A DNA stretch of 64,000 nucleotides, taken from a bacterium. Its GTDB lineage: Bacteria; Planctomycetota; Planctomycetia; Kolteriales; Kolteriaceae. Position 1 is the stretch's first letter. Every line of letters starts with the position of its first letter. Under the pieces are notes generated by a model, which saw only the letters and a program-made list of their open reading frames with translations, had not been told where the DNA came from and ran no database searches. Shown one piece after another: positions 44,480 through 54,729 of the stretch. The translations under genes and the position numbers were made by a program. The stretch is taken from assembly GCA_019753235.1 (NCBI GenBank), contig JAIELF010000032.1, positions 1-64,000 on the forward strand. Reading direction: 5' to 3'.

Positions 44480-45070
44480 CTACGGTGGTCGATGGCGTTC
44501 ATAGTCAGCAGGTTCGTCGATATCCTCGATGATCCCAGCATCGTTGATAGCGACGAGCGTCTGCTGGGACTCGTGCAACCGAATCAAGGCGTTCAAACCG
44601 CGGTCGGCAGCAAGCCCCCGCAGCCCACGGAGAACAAACATCGGTAAAACAATCGGATGTCCCCGTCTTCCTTGGAAAGTCGGGATGATGATTCGACTTG
44701 GGTGTCGACGATAAGCCGCGATGACCGTGTCCATCACCACCGATGAAAGGTGCGGTTGATCGGCCAGCAAAAGCAAGATGCCAACGTCGTCTGCCTCACC
44801 GGCCAGCAGCGACAGGCTTTGTTCGATCGTCTCGCGCATCTGCTCGGTTTGCCTCTCGATCAGCAGCACCTCGGCACGTGCGGGCAGTTGGCTTGCCAAC
44901 TCGTGAGAGATCGGTCCCAATAAGACAATCATTCGGTCGACATGCTCGATCGCCTGATGCACCAAGTGGGATAACAACGTCGTTTCTCGCCAGGGAAGCG
45001 CGAGCTTGTTCGATCCCATTCGACGAGACTCCCCCCCCGCCGGAACCAACGCCACGATGCGCGGGGTCAT
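44480..45070 (-). CDS. MocA-like molybdopterin nucleotidyltransferase
   Basis: A GT-A-like nucleotidyltransferase of 196 residues. The N-terminal LVPAGGESRRMGSNKLALPW is the nucleotide-binding loop, LLLLADQPHLSS holds the metal-binding Asp and GRRGHPIVLP is the characteristic third motif. Together with the coupled XdhC gene this suggests MocA (CTP:molybdopterin cytidylyltransferase) rather than GTP-using MobA. The ATG overlaps the preceding xdhC stop (ATGA), indicating translational coupling. No molybdoenzyme is encoded in the window apart from fhcB, which is thought not to bind the cofactor. Confidence 0.85.
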   Translation of the reverse strand: MTPRIVALVPAGGESRRMGSNKLALPWRETTLLSHLVHQAIEHVDRMIVLLGPISHELASQLPARAEVLLIERQTEQMRETIEQSLSLLAGEADDVGILLLLADQPHLSSVVMDTVIAAYRRHPSRIIIPTFQGRRGHPIVLPMFVLRGLRGLAADRGLNALIRLHESQQTLVAINDAGIIEDIDEPADYERHRPP

Positions 45071-46128
45071 CGGATCGGCTCGGGAGGAAATGCGTCGGCA
45101 CCACGATTTCGGTGCCCCACCAGGAACGAAACAATCGACAGCGCAATCTCCGGGACCGTCTGCGAGCCGATATCGAAACCGAGCGGGGCATAGACACGAT
45201 CAAGCGATTGTGGCGAGATCCCTTCCTTTTCGAGATCCTCGAAGATGAGTTTGATTTTTCGTCTGCTGCCGATGAGGCCAATATACCGGGCCGGCTTCCC
45301 CGCTAAATGCAAGAGCGCCTCCTCATCCTTCGAGTGGCCCCGGGTCATGATCAGGACATACGTATTGCCATCGGGCATGAAGGACCGAAGAGCCTGTCCG
45401 ATATCGTCGACCCAGATTCGACTTGCCATGGGGAAACGCTCTTGGCTTGCATACATCCCGCGATCGTCAAGCACCCAAACATCAAAGTCGACGCGCGAGG
45501 CAAGCTCGGCAACCGCTTGACCGACGTGGCCTGCTCCGACGATCAAAAGCCGACATCGCGGCAAGATCGGAACGTATGAAAGACCCATAGCCGTGTGAGG
45601 ACGTGGCCTGCTTGATACCTCCGCCACCTCCCCTTCAATCGATGACGAAATCTCTTTGGTGCCGATTGAAGTCAGAAGTCTTCTGTTTGCATCGAACAGA
45701 ATTCGGGAGCCGCCGGGCATGCCCGCTTTCGCATCGTCGATTACGATAACTTCGGTGCCGCCCGCCCCCGAGGTGACCAGTTCCGAGAGAGTCCGGAAGT
45801 AGGATAGGACAGGTCCCTCCTGCACCGGCTGCGCGAGAAAAGTCATTCGCCCGCCGCAGATGAGTCCGTCGTCCCATCCATAGTTATCGTCGAGGGTAAA
45901 TGTGAAAAGCTTGGGCGAGGTCGTACCGAACAAGAGGAGGGCTTGCCTGCGGACCTCGGCCTCGGTGCAGCCGCCGCCCAGCGTTCCCGCTTGCGAGCCA
46001 TCGGCAAAAACGAGCATCACCGAGCCTGGCTTTTGTGGTGTCGAGCCGCGCGTCTCAACGACTTCACAATGAATCACCTCTCGGCCTGACGCGACTCGCT
46101 GACAGAGGGTATCGAGCAATTCTCGCAT
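45067..46128 (-). CDS. XdhC/CoxI family molybdenum cofactor insertion protein
   Basis: A protein of the XdhC family that binds and sulfurates the molybdenum cofactor for xanthine dehydrogenase-type enzymes. It has the N-terminal XdhC/CoxI domain (VVETRGSTPQKPGSVMLV, GTLGGGCTEAEV and LICGGRM) followed by a Rossmann domain (LLIVGAGHVGQAVAELA) and the C-terminal IGLIGSRRK. The frame reaches back to 46365, but the ATG at 46128 with GGAG nine bases upstream gives the usual start and 353 residues. It overlaps mocA by four bases and is divergent from rsfS. Confidence 0.9.
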   Translation of the reverse strand: MRELLDTLCQRVASGREVIHCEVVETRGSTPQKPGSVMLVFADGSQAGTLGGGCTEAEVRRQALLLFGTTSPKLFTFTLDDNYGWDDGLICGGRMTFLAQPVQEGPVLSYFRTLSELVTSGAGGTEVIVIDDAKAGMPGGSRILFDANRRLLTSIGTKEISSSIEGEVAEVSSRPRPHTAMGLSYVPILPRCRLLIVGAGHVGQAVAELASRVDFDVWVLDDRGMYASQERFPMASRIWVDDIGQALRSFMPDGNTYVLIMTRGHSKDEEALLHLAGKPARYIGLIGSRRKIKLIFEDLEKEGISPQSLDRVYAPLGFDIGSQTVPEIALSIVSFLVGHRNRGADAFPPEPIR

Positions 46129-46286
46129 CGGGAGAACTCCGAACCGGGCCGACCAGGAAAACGCCGTTGATGAGCGATGTTTATGGTATGGAGGCCGGCA
46201 AATCGGCCCGGCGATTCTGCCTTCGGAAACTCTCTTTGCGGCCAGATCAATAGGATAAGGTGCGGAAGGGGAAATCTGTTTTGACA

Positions 46287-46763
46287 ATGCCAAACGAACC
46301 TCATGATGACGATCTACCGCCGGCCGAACCGAGCTTGACGCCCGAGGGACTTTCCGACAAGTCAACCTCGCGTCTTCACCTCAAGGGAGAGCCGCAACCT
46401 TCGCTCTCCTCCCGAGAGCGGGCGATCCTAGCCGCCCGGGTTGCCGAGGACAATCGTGGCCGCGATGTCATCGTTCTCGACATGACGGCGGTTGTTGCGT
46501 GGGTAGACTATCTCGTCATCTGCACCGGCTCTAGTCGACGACAGCTTTGCGCGATTGCCGACGATGTCGAGAAGCACCTCCTTGAGGTCGGCGACCGGAA
46601 GATCGGCACCGAGGGGTATGAGAAAGGTGATTGGATCGTTCTCGATTTTGCCGACGTGATCCTCCACGCCTTCAGTGATGAGAAGCGAGGCTACTACGAA
46701 CTCGAACATCTATGGGGCGACGCCAAACCTGTGGAATGGCAACGACCAACTGAGACCGCATGA
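46287..46763 (+). CDS. rsfS: Ribosome silencing factor RsfS
   Basis: RsfS binds protein uL14 of the large subunit and blocks subunit joining when nutrients are low. The conserved core runs from AILAARVAEDNRGRDVIVLD through DYLVICTGSSRRQLCAIADD to GDWIVLDFADVILHAF and YYELEHLWGDA. A roughly 45-residue, acidic, Pro-rich N-terminal extension precedes it. The start may be the ATG at 46287 or the GTG at 46260, which has AGGATAAG just upstream. The stop overlaps the argS start (ATGA). Confidence 0.93.
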   Translation: MPNEPHDDDLPPAEPSLTPEGLSDKSTSRLHLKGEPQPSLSSRERAILAARVAEDNRGRDVIVLDMTAVVAWVDYLVICTGSSRRQLCAIADDVEKHLLEVGDRKIGTEGYEKGDWIVLDFADVILHAFSDEKRGYYELEHLWGDAKPVEWQRPTETA

Positions 46764-48517
46764 ACACCATCGACCTTGTACGTCAGGCATTTGTTTCGCC
46801 GCTCGGCCAACTTGTCGAGTCTCCGGCCGAGTATTTGTCGCTGATTCGCGCGACGCAAGACGCGAAGTTCGGCGACTATCAAGCCAACATGGCGATGCCG
46901 CTCGCAAAGACTCTCAAACGTAAGCCCAGGGATGTGGCCGACGAGATCGTCAAGACATTGCCCGTCGGCGGTGATTTTGAATCGATCGATGTTGCGGGGC
47001 CCGGCTTCATCAACATCAAGCTCAGCAAATCATTTCTGCAATGGCGGCTGACCGAGCAATGGAAAAGCCCAACTGTTGGAATCACGCCGATCGACGCGAC
47101 GAAGACCATCGTTGTCGATTACTCTAGTCCCAATGTCGCCAAGCCGATGCATGTCGGCCATCTGCGCAGCACTGTGATCGGCGACGCCATTGCTCGCACG
47201 TACCGCGCCCTTGGGTGGCGAGTTCTCTCGGACAATCATCTCGGCGACTGGGGAACGCAGTTCGGCATGCTGATTTATGGCTGGCGAAATCTGCGAGATG
47301 AAACACTTGCCCAGGAGAGCCCGATTCAAGAGTTGGCTCGGCTCTACAAGCTCGTCAATCGAATGGGCGAAGACGATGCGAACCTTGCTCGGGCATGTCG
47401 CGATGAAACAGCCAAGTTGCACGAAGCCGACGCGGATAACCTCGCGCTATGGAACCAGTTCATGCCGTGGTGCCTGGCGGATCTTGGGAAAATGTACGAT
47501 CGGCTAGGCATTGCGTTCGACATGCAGCTAGGCGAGAGTTTTTACCAACCGATGCTGGCGGACGTGGTGACGTCGCTGACAACGAAGCGATTGGCGGAGG
47601 TAAGCGATGGCGCGATCTGCGTCTTCTTCCCCGACCCATCGGGAAAGGTGGATGAGGAGGGCAAGCCGATCGCGCTTTTGCCGCCGACCATCATTAAGAA
47701 GACCGACGGTGCATTCACGTATGCGACCAGCGATCTGGCATGCATCAAGTATCGCGTCGAGCATTTCAAGCCGAGCGTGATGGTCTATGTCGTCGATGAT
47801 CGACAGAGTCTGCACTTTCAGCAGCTTTTCAGCGCGGCCCGAAAATGGGGTTTCGAGAAAGTCGGCCTCGTTCATGTCGCCTTCGGCAAGATCACGGGTA
47901 AAGATGGGAAGCCCTACAAAACGCGCGAGGGAGGGACTGTCGGACTCGAATCGCTTTTGGATGAAGCCGTGGAACGGGCTCGCCGGGTGGTGGATGAGAA
48001 CTCGCCGGAATTGCCGGAGTCAGAGCGAGCGCACGTCGCCGAGATCGTCGGCATCGGCGCCGTGAAGTACGCGGACTTATCCCAGAATCGCCAAAGCGAT
48101 TATGTCTTCGATTGGGACAAGATGATTTCGTTGCAAGGGAACACCGCGACCTACTTGCAGTATGTGTATGCTCGCAATCGAAGCATCTTTCGGAAAGGTG
48201 AAATCGACCCCGCCTCGCTTGATCCTGGCCAGACGGAAATCACTCTCGATCATCCCAGTGAACGAGCGCTAGCGATCAAGTTGATTCAGTTCGGCGAGGC
48301 GGTAACGATGTCCGCCGAGGATTATCGGCCGAACGTGATCACGAGCTATCTCTTCGACCTGGCCAATGCTTACAACGGTTTTTTTCGAGATTGCCGAGTT
48401 CTGAAGGCGGAAAGCGAACCGCTCCGAAAGAGCCGACTCATTCTGTGTGAGATTACCGCGCGGACCATTCGCCAAGGTTTAGATTTGCTGGGAATCAAGA
48501 CAGTTGATCGAATGTAG
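46760..48517 (+). CDS. argS: Arginyl-tRNA synthetase
   Basis: A class Ia synthetase of 585 residues. The N-terminal additional domain for tRNA recognition is visible (QDAKFGDYQANMAMPLAK), followed by the HIGH-type motif as SSPNVAKPMHVGHLRST, the conserved DNHLGDWGTQFG and the C-terminal DALR-type anticodon-binding domain (from about YLQYVYARNRSIFRK on). The ATG overlaps the rsfS stop by four bases; leuD starts 24 bases after the stop, so rsfS-argS-leuD is likely one message. Confidence 0.96.
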   Translation: MNTIDLVRQAFVSPLGQLVESPAEYLSLIRATQDAKFGDYQANMAMPLAKTLKRKPRDVADEIVKTLPVGGDFESIDVAGPGFINIKLSKSFLQWRLTEQWKSPTVGITPIDATKTIVVDYSSPNVAKPMHVGHLRSTVIGDAIARTYRALGWRVLSDNHLGDWGTQFGMLIYGWRNLRDETLAQESPIQELARLYKLVNRMGEDDANLARACRDETAKLHEADADNLALWNQFMPWCLADLGKMYDRLGIAFDMQLGESFYQPMLADVVTSLTTKRLAEVSDGAICVFFPDPSGKVDEEGKPIALLPPTIIKKTDGAFTYATSDLACIKYRVEHFKPSVMVYVVDDRQSLHFQQLFSAARKWGFEKVGLVHVAFGKITGKDGKPYKTREGGTVGLESLLDEAVERARRVVDENSPELPESERAHVAEIVGIGAVKYADLSQNRQSDYVFDWDKMISLQGNTATYLQYVYARNRSIFRKGEIDPASLDPGQTEITLDHPSERALAIKLIQFGEAVTMSAEDYRPNVITSYLFDLANAYNGFFRDCRVLKAESEPLRKSRLILCEITARTIRQGLDLLGIKTVDRM

Positions 48518-48541
48518 AGACCTGCTCGAGAGGAGCCAACC

Positions 48542-49141
48542 ATGAAAAAGTTCACCACATTAACGGGGCAGGTCGCCCCCCTGGATCGTGTCAACGTCGA
48601 TACCGATGCGATCATCCCCAAACAGTTTTTGAAGCGGATCGAGCGAACCGGGTTCGGCGAATTTCTCTTCTTCGACTGGCGCTACATGGACGGCGACGCC
48701 AGCAAACCCAATCCCGATTTCATCCTGAATCAGCCTCGCTATCAAGGATCGCAAATCCTGGTCTCGCGAGCCAATTTCGGGAGCGGTTCTTCCCGCGAGC
48801 ATGCTCCATGGGCCCTTTCGGACTACGGCTTTCTCTCGGTGATCGCGCCGAGCTTTGCGGATATTTTCTTCAACAACTGCTTCAAAAATGGAATGCTTCC
48901 CATCGTCCTTTCCGAAGCCCAAGTGGAAGAGATTTTCCAGCGAGTGACGAAAACGCCGGGCTACCAACTGACGATCGATCTGGTGTCGCAAAAAGTTCGA
49001 TCGGCCGACGGCTTGGACATATCTTTCGAGATCGATCCTTTTCGTAAGGAGTGTCTCGTCGAGGGGCTCGATGACATCGGGCTGACACTGCTTAAGGAAG
49101 CCAAGATTGCCGAGTACGAAGCAGCTCACGCAGTCAAGTAA
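48542..49141 (+). CDS. leuD: 3-isopropylmalate dehydratase small subunit
   Basis: LeuD is the swivelling small subunit of isopropylmalate isomerase in leucine synthesis. The start [20 protein letters not shown] leads to [13 protein letters not shown] and the substrate-binding [20 protein letters not shown], followed by [13 protein letters not shown]. The length, 199 residues, is normal. The large subunit leuC is not in the window. It belongs to the rsfS-argS-leuD-methyltransferase run; a GGAGGG/CCCTCC hairpin without a T-tract lies between leuD and the next gene. Confidence 0.95.
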   Translation: MKKFTTLTGQVAPLDRVNVDTDAIIPKQFLKRIERTGFGEFLFFDWRYMDGDASKPNPDFILNQPRYQGSQILVSRANFGSGSSREHAPWALSDYGFLSVIAPSFADIFFNNCFKNGMLPIVLSEAQVEEIFQRVTKTPGYQLTIDLVSQKVRSADGLDISFEIDPFRKECLVEGLDDIGLTLLKEAKIAEYEAAHAVK

Positions 49142-49187
49142 AGGCCCATCGGAGGGACTGCCCCCTCCATCGCACAGGAGAAGGTCG

Positions 49188-49910
49188 ATGCTCGAGCGTT
49201 GGTGCGTGATCGTGTTGACGTGCGGAGTCGTGTCAAGCGCGCTTGCCGAGGACAAAGTCGCCGAGCGCTACGAGATCCGAGCGAATCATGACCCCAACGG
49301 CATCGGTAAGTTCTACATGGGCCGAGAAATCGCGCATGTGATGGGACACCTCGGCGCGGATTGGTTGGACCGGGCCGAACGCGAACAAGAGGAAGAGCCG
49401 ACCAAACTCGTCGAGATCCTGAAGCTGGATCCCGGGCTCGAAGTGGCCGACATCGGCGCGGGGACCGGCTATCTCTCTTTTCGTTTGGCCGAGGGAGTCG
49501 GGCCCCAGGGGAAGGTTTATGCCGTCGATATTCAGCCCGAAATGCTCGACATCATTCGAGAGCGAATGAAAGAGCGATCGATTTCCAACGTCGAACCGAT
49601 CCAAGGTACAGAGAAAGATCCGAAACTTCCCCCCGAGTCGGTCGATCTCATCATCATGGTCGATGTCTATCACGAGTTTGAGTACCCGTATGAAATGACT
49701 GTCGCGATGCACCGCGCCCTTCGGCCTGGCGGAAGGCTAGTCTTTGTCGAGTATCGCCGAGAGGATCCCAACGTTCCCATCAAGCTGGTTCACAAGATGA
49801 CGCAGAAACAAGTCATCGACGAGATGAAGCCCCACGATTTGCGTTGGGTCGGCACGGCGAATCTCCTCCCCCGTCAACACGTCATTTTCTTCGAGAAGAC
49901 CAAGCCTTAA
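49188..49910 (+). CDS. Exported class I SAM-dependent methyltransferase-like protein
   Basis: The 240-residue protein begins with a signal peptide (LERWCVIVLTCGVVSSALAED, cleavage near SALA-ED) and then has a Rossmann methyltransferase fold. VADIGAGTGYLSFRLAEG is SAM motif I, VYAVDIQPEML contains the acidic residue for the ribose hydroxyls, VDLIIMVDVYHEFEYP is motif II and LRPGGRLVFVEYR motif III. AGGAG eight bases before the ATG supports the start. All motifs look intact, so it could be active, yet SAM is not expected outside the cytoplasm; the signal may be an anchor instead. It follows leuD by 46 bases. Confidence 0.82.
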   Translation: MLERWCVIVLTCGVVSSALAEDKVAERYEIRANHDPNGIGKFYMGREIAHVMGHLGADWLDRAEREQEEEPTKLVEILKLDPGLEVADIGAGTGYLSFRLAEGVGPQGKVYAVDIQPEMLDIIRERMKERSISNVEPIQGTEKDPKLPPESVDLIIMVDVYHEFEYPYEMTVAMHRALRPGGRLVFVEYRREDPNVPIKLVHKMTQKQVIDEMKPHDLRWVGTANLLPRQHVIFFEKTKP

Positions 49911-50043
49911 GTGTCGTCTTGGTTTGTCATCCGCGAATGAAAAAGAGATGACCCCTCCCGGCGAACGAATTCCACGATCCTCTTTCCGTGCCGATAGACG
50001 CTTCGAAGCGCTCCCTAGAGCCGGTCTTGTTTCTGTCAGCTCC

Positions 50044-50727
50044 TTAGGGATCGTTTCCTTCTGGATCGGAGATTTGCCGACTGTAGCGAGCAAGGATTGA
50101 TTGCAGAGCCTGGACCTTTTGCCACGATGCCAAAGGTAAACGAGCATCGATCGCCTGCAGCGGAATATGAACGTCACCGGTCGCGTCGGACAAGCTGCGG
50201 TGAAGAAACTCAATTACCTCGGCCAATCGAGCCGCCTGCGCGGGGGACATTCGTACCGGCAACGAAGGGGGATTGGCCGTGAAAACGTCGATCTCTTTGT
50301 CCGATCCGAAATCGAAAGGGTCGGCAGACGCGCCGTCGGCCGAGGGGGGCTCTCCCCCTTCCGGACCCACGGTCGCTTCGAGTTGGTCATCGCTTTCGTT
50401 GGCTTTAAAGAAGTTTCGAATCTGCTCGTTTGTGCCGTAAATCAGGGTCGATCGCCCGACGTTGATTCGGTCGCCTGGACGGAGCAATCGAAGCTGGATG
50501 GTTTCGCCGTTGACGCGGGTTCCGTTGGTGCTGTCGAGATCCATGAGGACGAGTTGACCCTGGTCCTCTTGAATCTTGACGTGGAATCGGCTGACGCGGT
50601 CATCGGAAAGGCGAATGACGTTGCCGTCCTCTCGGCCGATGGTGATCGGGAGTTCCAGATCGGCGAATCGGCGGCCTTTGTCGACCCCTTCCACCACCTG
50701 AAAACAGATATTCTTCACCGAACCCAT
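50044..50727 (-). CDS. FHA domain protein
   Basis: The 227-residue protein has an N-terminal forkhead-associated domain: ITIGREDGNVIRLSDDRVSR with the conserved Arg and Ser, then FHVKI and LVLMDLDSTNGTRVNG, all phosphothreonine-binding residues. The C-terminal half (about 105-227) is acidic and then helical (AQAARLAEVIEFLHRSLSD), with no domain I recognise. FHA proteins read Ser/Thr kinase phosphorylation; the kinase at 37.4 kb is a possible but distant partner. It lies 241 bp downstream of the DUF255 gene on the same strand. Confidence 0.93.
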   Translation of the reverse strand: MGSVKNICFQVVEGVDKGRRFADLELPITIGREDGNVIRLSDDRVSRFHVKIQEDQGQLVLMDLDSTNGTRVNGETIQLRLLRPGDRINVGRSTLIYGTNEQIRNFFKANESDDQLEATVGPEGGEPPSADGASADPFDFGSDKEIDVFTANPPSLPVRMSPAQAARLAEVIEFLHRSLSDATGDVHIPLQAIDARLPLASWQKVQALQSILARYSRQISDPEGNDP

Positions 50728-50968
50728 GCTTCGCTCGTTGTTTGGAGAGTCCTGGTTATCGATCGTCGCCCATCGAAGAATCTCGGCCGCGGAAGGGATG
50801 GTCTGGATCCGCGTTTTGAATTCAATCCTTCGAAATGCCCCACCCTGTGAGCGTAAGCCTAGATCGTAGAGAAATCAACAAGGTCAACGCTTTCCGCGCG
50901 ACCGGATTGACTGATTCGATCCGCACAATCAGAAGCGTCGGGGCCACCGGCCGGCCTACCCCCGGAGT

Positions 50969-53047
50969 TTACCGAGCCAGGCTCAAGGTGAAATCCTTCA
51001 AGCTGCTGGCCGGGGCCGAGCATGTCCAGCCTCTGCAGACATAGAATTGCGTCCCCCCTTCCCCTGCTGTTTTCCCCTCAAGAAGCTTGACCGGGCCGAT
51101 GTCGCTTTCCGCTTGGCTAGGCCGTCGCAAGGCAATGACTTTATTGGGAAGGAACTGCTCGCGAACGATACGCAGGCCCTCTTGAACTTCGGTCGATAAG
51201 GGCTCACCGACCAACACAATCTCACGCGTGGTCGGTTGATAAAGATCCCAAGCGATCAACATCTGTGCCGACTCCATGGGGGACTGTCGCATCATCGTGG
51301 CAAAGAGGGCAAAGGTTCGTTCAAGTCGGTCGCCCAGATCCGATCGACCGGTCAGTTTCACCAAGCGAGCCATCGCCGTGGCGGCGATCGCGTTGCCCGA
51401 GGGGATTGCTCCATCGCGCGGATCTTTGCCTCGCGCAATCAGCTGTTCATGGTCTTTACCTGTGAAGAAGAATCCCCCTTCATGGTCGTCCCAGAATTGA
51501 TCGATCATGACATCGACCAGATCAAGGGCATGCTGAATCCACTTGGGGTCAAAAGAAGCTTCGTAGATCGACACCAGTCCCTGCGCGAGATACGCGTAAT
51601 CCTCCAAGTATCCATTGAGTCTCGCTCGACCATCCTTGTATGTGCGTTGCAACAGGCCAGCGGGTGTTCTCATACGATCGAGAATGAAAGTGGCGGCCTT
51701 CTCGGCTGACTTAAGCCAAGGCCCCCCTCGGCCCGCGTCGGCGACGGCCAAGGCATCGATCATCATCCCGTTCCACGCCGTCAAAATCTTCTCGTCTCGA
51801 CCTGGCGCGATTCTTTTCGACCGATCGCCGAACAACTTGCAGCGAATCGTCGCCAGCTTCTGCTGCAGTTCCTCGACGGTGACTCGCCGCATGAGGGCAA
51901 CCTCTTCCAGTGGGCGAATCAACTGCAAGATATTCGACTCCTCCCAGTTGCCATGCTCGGTCACATCGAGCAGCACACACGCGAGTTCGCCGAGCTCTTC
52001 CTCCAGAATCGAAAGGACTTCTTGCTTGGACCAGACAAAGAACTTTCCTTCGACCCCCTCGCTGTCAGCATCTTGCGTGCTGTAGAACGGCCCCTCGGGA
52101 GAGGTCATCTCTCGCTCGATGTAAGCAAATGTCTGCGTAAGCGCGTCAAGGAACGTTCGTTTTAAAGAGGCATCTTCGGTCGCCTGAGCAGCTTCGATCA
52201 GCGCTAGCGGAATGAGCGCATTGTCGTAAAGCATTTTCTCGAAGTGCGGCACCAGCCAGCGTTCATCCGTGGAATAGCGATGAAAGCCTCCCCCGATCTG
52301 ATCGTAGATCCCTCCGCGAATCATCCGATCCAGCGAGAGTTCCACCAGTTGCCTAGCCTCATCATCCCCCATGGCCTGCGCCGCCCGCAGAACCACACGC
52401 AGCTCGGTCGAATGCGGAAACTTGGGCTTCTGACCGAATCCGCCATACGTCCGGTCGATGTACCTTGCCAAGGTTCGACCGGCGGCCATCGTCATCCGCT
52501 CGTCGAGAGAGTCCTCCTTGCGGACGACTTGATTGAGATCGCGAACCCTCTGGACAACCCCCTCGGCCGATTCGAGAACTTCCTCTCGCCGGGTTCTCCA
52601 GGCTTCGCCTAAGTACTTGCACAACGAAGCAAAGGCCGGCAAACCGTGCCGCGACGCGGGGGGGAAATAGGTACCGGCATAATAGGGTTTCAAATCGGGC
52701 GTAAGCCAAACGCTCATCGGCCATCCCCCGTGCTGCGTGATGAGCTGTGTTGCCGTCATGTAGATTTGATCGAGATCCGGTCTCTCTTCTCGATCGACTT
52801 TGATGTTGATGAAGAACTCGTTCATAACTTGTGCGGTCGCTTCGTCCTCGAAGCTTTCTCGCTCCATCACATGGCACCAGTGACACGCGGAGTAACCGAT
52901 CGAAAGAAAGATGGGCTTATCGAGTTCCTTCGCTTGCTGGAGAGCCTCCTCATTCCAAGGATGCCAATCGACGGGGTTATGGGCATGCTGTAACAAATAA
53001 GGGCTGGTTTCATTTTGAAGCCGATTGTGGAAACGGTGCTCGGACAT
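50969..53047 (-). CDS. YyaL/SPATA20-type thioredoxin-domain protein (DUF255)
   Basis: A 692-residue protein of the DUF255 family. The N-terminal thioredoxin-like domain has [19 protein letters not shown] and the active site [18 protein letters not shown]. The large remainder is an (alpha/alpha)6-type barrel similar to N-acylglucosamine epimerases ([54 protein letters not shown]). The function of the family is not established; a redox or carbohydrate-processing role is suggested. No signal peptide is seen. The ATG at 53047 is the natural start. Confidence 0.93.
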   Translation of the reverse strand: MSEHRFHNRLQNETSPYLLQHAHNPVDWHPWNEEALQQAKELDKPIFLSIGYSACHWCHVMERESFEDEATAQVMNEFFINIKVDREERPDLDQIYMTATQLITQHGGWPMSVWLTPDLKPYYAGTYFPPASRHGLPAFASLCKYLGEAWRTRREEVLESAEGVVQRVRDLNQVVRKEDSLDERMTMAAGRTLARYIDRTYGGFGQKPKFPHSTELRVVLRAAQAMGDDEARQLVELSLDRMIRGGIYDQIGGGFHRYSTDERWLVPHFEKMLYDNALIPLALIEAAQATEDASLKRTFLDALTQTFAYIEREMTSPEGPFYSTQDADSEGVEGKFFVWSKQEVLSILEEELGELACVLLDVTEHGNWEESNILQLIRPLEEVALMRRVTVEELQQKLATIRCKLFGDRSKRIAPGRDEKILTAWNGMMIDALAVADAGRGGPWLKSAEKAATFILDRMRTPAGLLQRTYKDGRARLNGYLEDYAYLAQGLVSIYEASFDPKWIQHALDLVDVMIDQFWDDHEGGFFFTGKDHEQLIARGKDPRDGAIPSGNAIAATAMARLVKLTGRSDLGDRLERTFALFATMMRQSPMESAQMLIAWDLYQPTTREIVLVGEPLSTEVQEGLRIVREQFLPNKVIALRRPSQAESDIGPVKLLEGKTAGEGGTQFYVCRGWTCSAPASSLKDFTLSLAR

Positions 53048-53207
53048 GAAAAGATCCTCGTTACCCGATGGCCCCTAAACGATGGCCGGCAGAGAGACTC
53101 ATCACCCCGCCGTCGGCTCTATGCGGTATAGTGCAAGCATAGGCAGGATCGCGTGACACGGCGAAAATGAATTGCCGGCGAGCAAGTCCTTGGAGGAGAA
53201 CAGATCG

Positions 53208-53558
53208 ATGCATGCTGCCGCAAAAATTGTCGATTTCGCCGGGATCGATCCGGTTCGCTGTCCTTGTGGCTGGGCCCGACGGGCGCTGGCTGACCTTCCG
53301 AGCGCTCCACTGTCGCTTCATCAGGTACAGATCGAGCTCGATGCGCTCGCCCACCACCACGATCATCACACCGAGGTCTATTACATTCTCGAAGCGGGCC
53401 CCGATGCGCAGATCGAACTCGATGGAAAACTCTCGCCGGTACGACCGGGTCAATGCGTTTACATTCCTCCCGGCATTCGCCACCGAGCCGTGGGGAAGAT
53501 GAAGATTCTGAACATCGTCTTGCCGCCTTTCGACCCCGCGGACGAACACATCGACTGA
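53208..53558 (+). CDS. Cupin-domain protein
   Basis: A small cupin of 116 residues. The metal-binding motif 1 is AHHHDHHTEVYYILEAG (His, His, Glu), and motif 2 ends PPGIRHRAVG. A CPCGWARRAL segment sits near the N-terminus. GGAGGAG about nine bases before the ATG at 53208 supports the start against 53172. Single-domain cupins can be isomerases, dioxygenases or binding proteins; nothing here decides. It is divergent from the DUF255 gene; a TATAGT -10-like box near 53133 may drive it. Confidence 0.88.
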   Translation: MHAAAKIVDFAGIDPVRCPCGWARRALADLPSAPLSLHQVQIELDALAHHHDHHTEVYYILEAGPDAQIELDGKLSPVRPGQCVYIPPGIRHRAVGKMKILNIVLPPFDPADEHID

Positions 53559-53742
53559 TCCCCCGCGCCGTCGGCGACCAAGCGATGGCACATGTTAAAC
53601 CTTAGCGATTCTTCTCAAGACAACGAACAGCGCACCTTCGCGATGGGACGATTCCGCCGAACCATTCCCCATCGGCCGGCCGGCGTCCTCTTTGTCGCGC
53701 AAGATTCCGATCGAGTTATTGATGTTCAGAAGGAGTCTCCCC

Positions 53743-54573
53743 ATGCGCCGCGATCTGTCGGGTAAGCGCGTCATCGTAACCGGTTCATCGAGCGGCATCG
53801 GCCGAGCATTGGCGATGGAACTGGCCCGGCGGGGCTCGCAGGTGGCCCTGGCGGCGCGGAGCATCGGCGAACTGGATCAGGTTGCCGAGGATATTCGCCA
53901 GAAAGGTGGTCAGGCGCTCGTCATTCCGACGGATGTTACGAGTCCTCATGATCGCCAGCAGCTTTTCGAGACGGTGCAACAGCAATGGGGCGGACTGGAT
54001 ATTCTCGTCAATAACGCGGGCATCGCCGCCCACGGCCATTTCATCGACCTGGACCCCTCGATCCTTCGGCAAACGATGGAACTGAACTTCTTCGCGATGG
54101 CCGAGAACTGTCGGCTCGCCATCCCGATGCTGGCCGAGGGACATGCCCCCATGATCGTGAATGTCAGCTCGATGGCCGGCCGGCGAGGGGTGCCGGCATG
54201 GTCGGAGTATTCGGCCAGCAAGTTCGCGGTATGTGGATTCTCGGAAGCGCTGCGAGCGGAGCTGGTTCGTTTTGGCATCGACTTGATGCTGGTGGTGCCT
54301 GGTCTGACGCATTCGAATTTCGGAAAGCATCTTTTGGCTCGCAAGGGGCGGATGCCGGCCCGCTTTGATTCGGGACTGGCTCCCGAAGTGGTCGGCCGGC
54401 TGATGGCCAATGGGATGGAAAAGGGTAAGCACGAACTTCGCATGGAGAAGGATGCCCGACTCCTTCTCTTCATCAATTGGTTGGCGCCTCGCTTCGTCGA
54501 TTGGCGCATGGGAAACGTCGTTCGCAAGCTGTACCAGCGCGAGATTGCCGATCAAGCAAAGACCCCGTGCTAG
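53743..54573 (+). CDS. Short-chain dehydrogenase/reductase
   Basis: A classical SDR of 276 residues. The cofactor motif is VTGSSSGIGRALA (G14-G20), with LVNNAGIAAHG, the catalytic Ser in IVNVSSMAG and the YSASKF Tyr/Lys pair. The C-terminus carries an unusual hydrophobic stretch (DARLLLFINWLAPRFVDW) that may dip into the membrane. The length and ending resemble SDRs acting on lipids or retinol-like substrates, but the substrate is unknown. AAGGAG seven bases before the ATG at 53743 fixes the start. Confidence 0.92.
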   Translation: MRRDLSGKRVIVTGSSSGIGRALAMELARRGSQVALAARSIGELDQVAEDIRQKGGQALVIPTDVTSPHDRQQLFETVQQQWGGLDILVNNAGIAAHGHFIDLDPSILRQTMELNFFAMAENCRLAIPMLAEGHAPMIVNVSSMAGRRGVPAWSEYSASKFAVCGFSEALRAELVRFGIDLMLVVPGLTHSNFGKHLLARKGRMPARFDSGLAPEVVGRLMANGMEKGKHELRMEKDARLLLFINWLAPRFVDWRMGNVVRKLYQREIADQAKTPC

Positions 54574-54729
54574 CCTTCCGCGACAGCAGCGGTCCTATTC
54601 TAAACCACGCGAGCATTTTTCTTGCCGGCTCTTGAACCTCGCTCCCTTCCCTCAGGAAGAAACCAAGCGATTCACGTATCATCAAACCTGGTAGAATCAC
54701 CCCTCGATCACAACCAGGAGTCAAAACGG

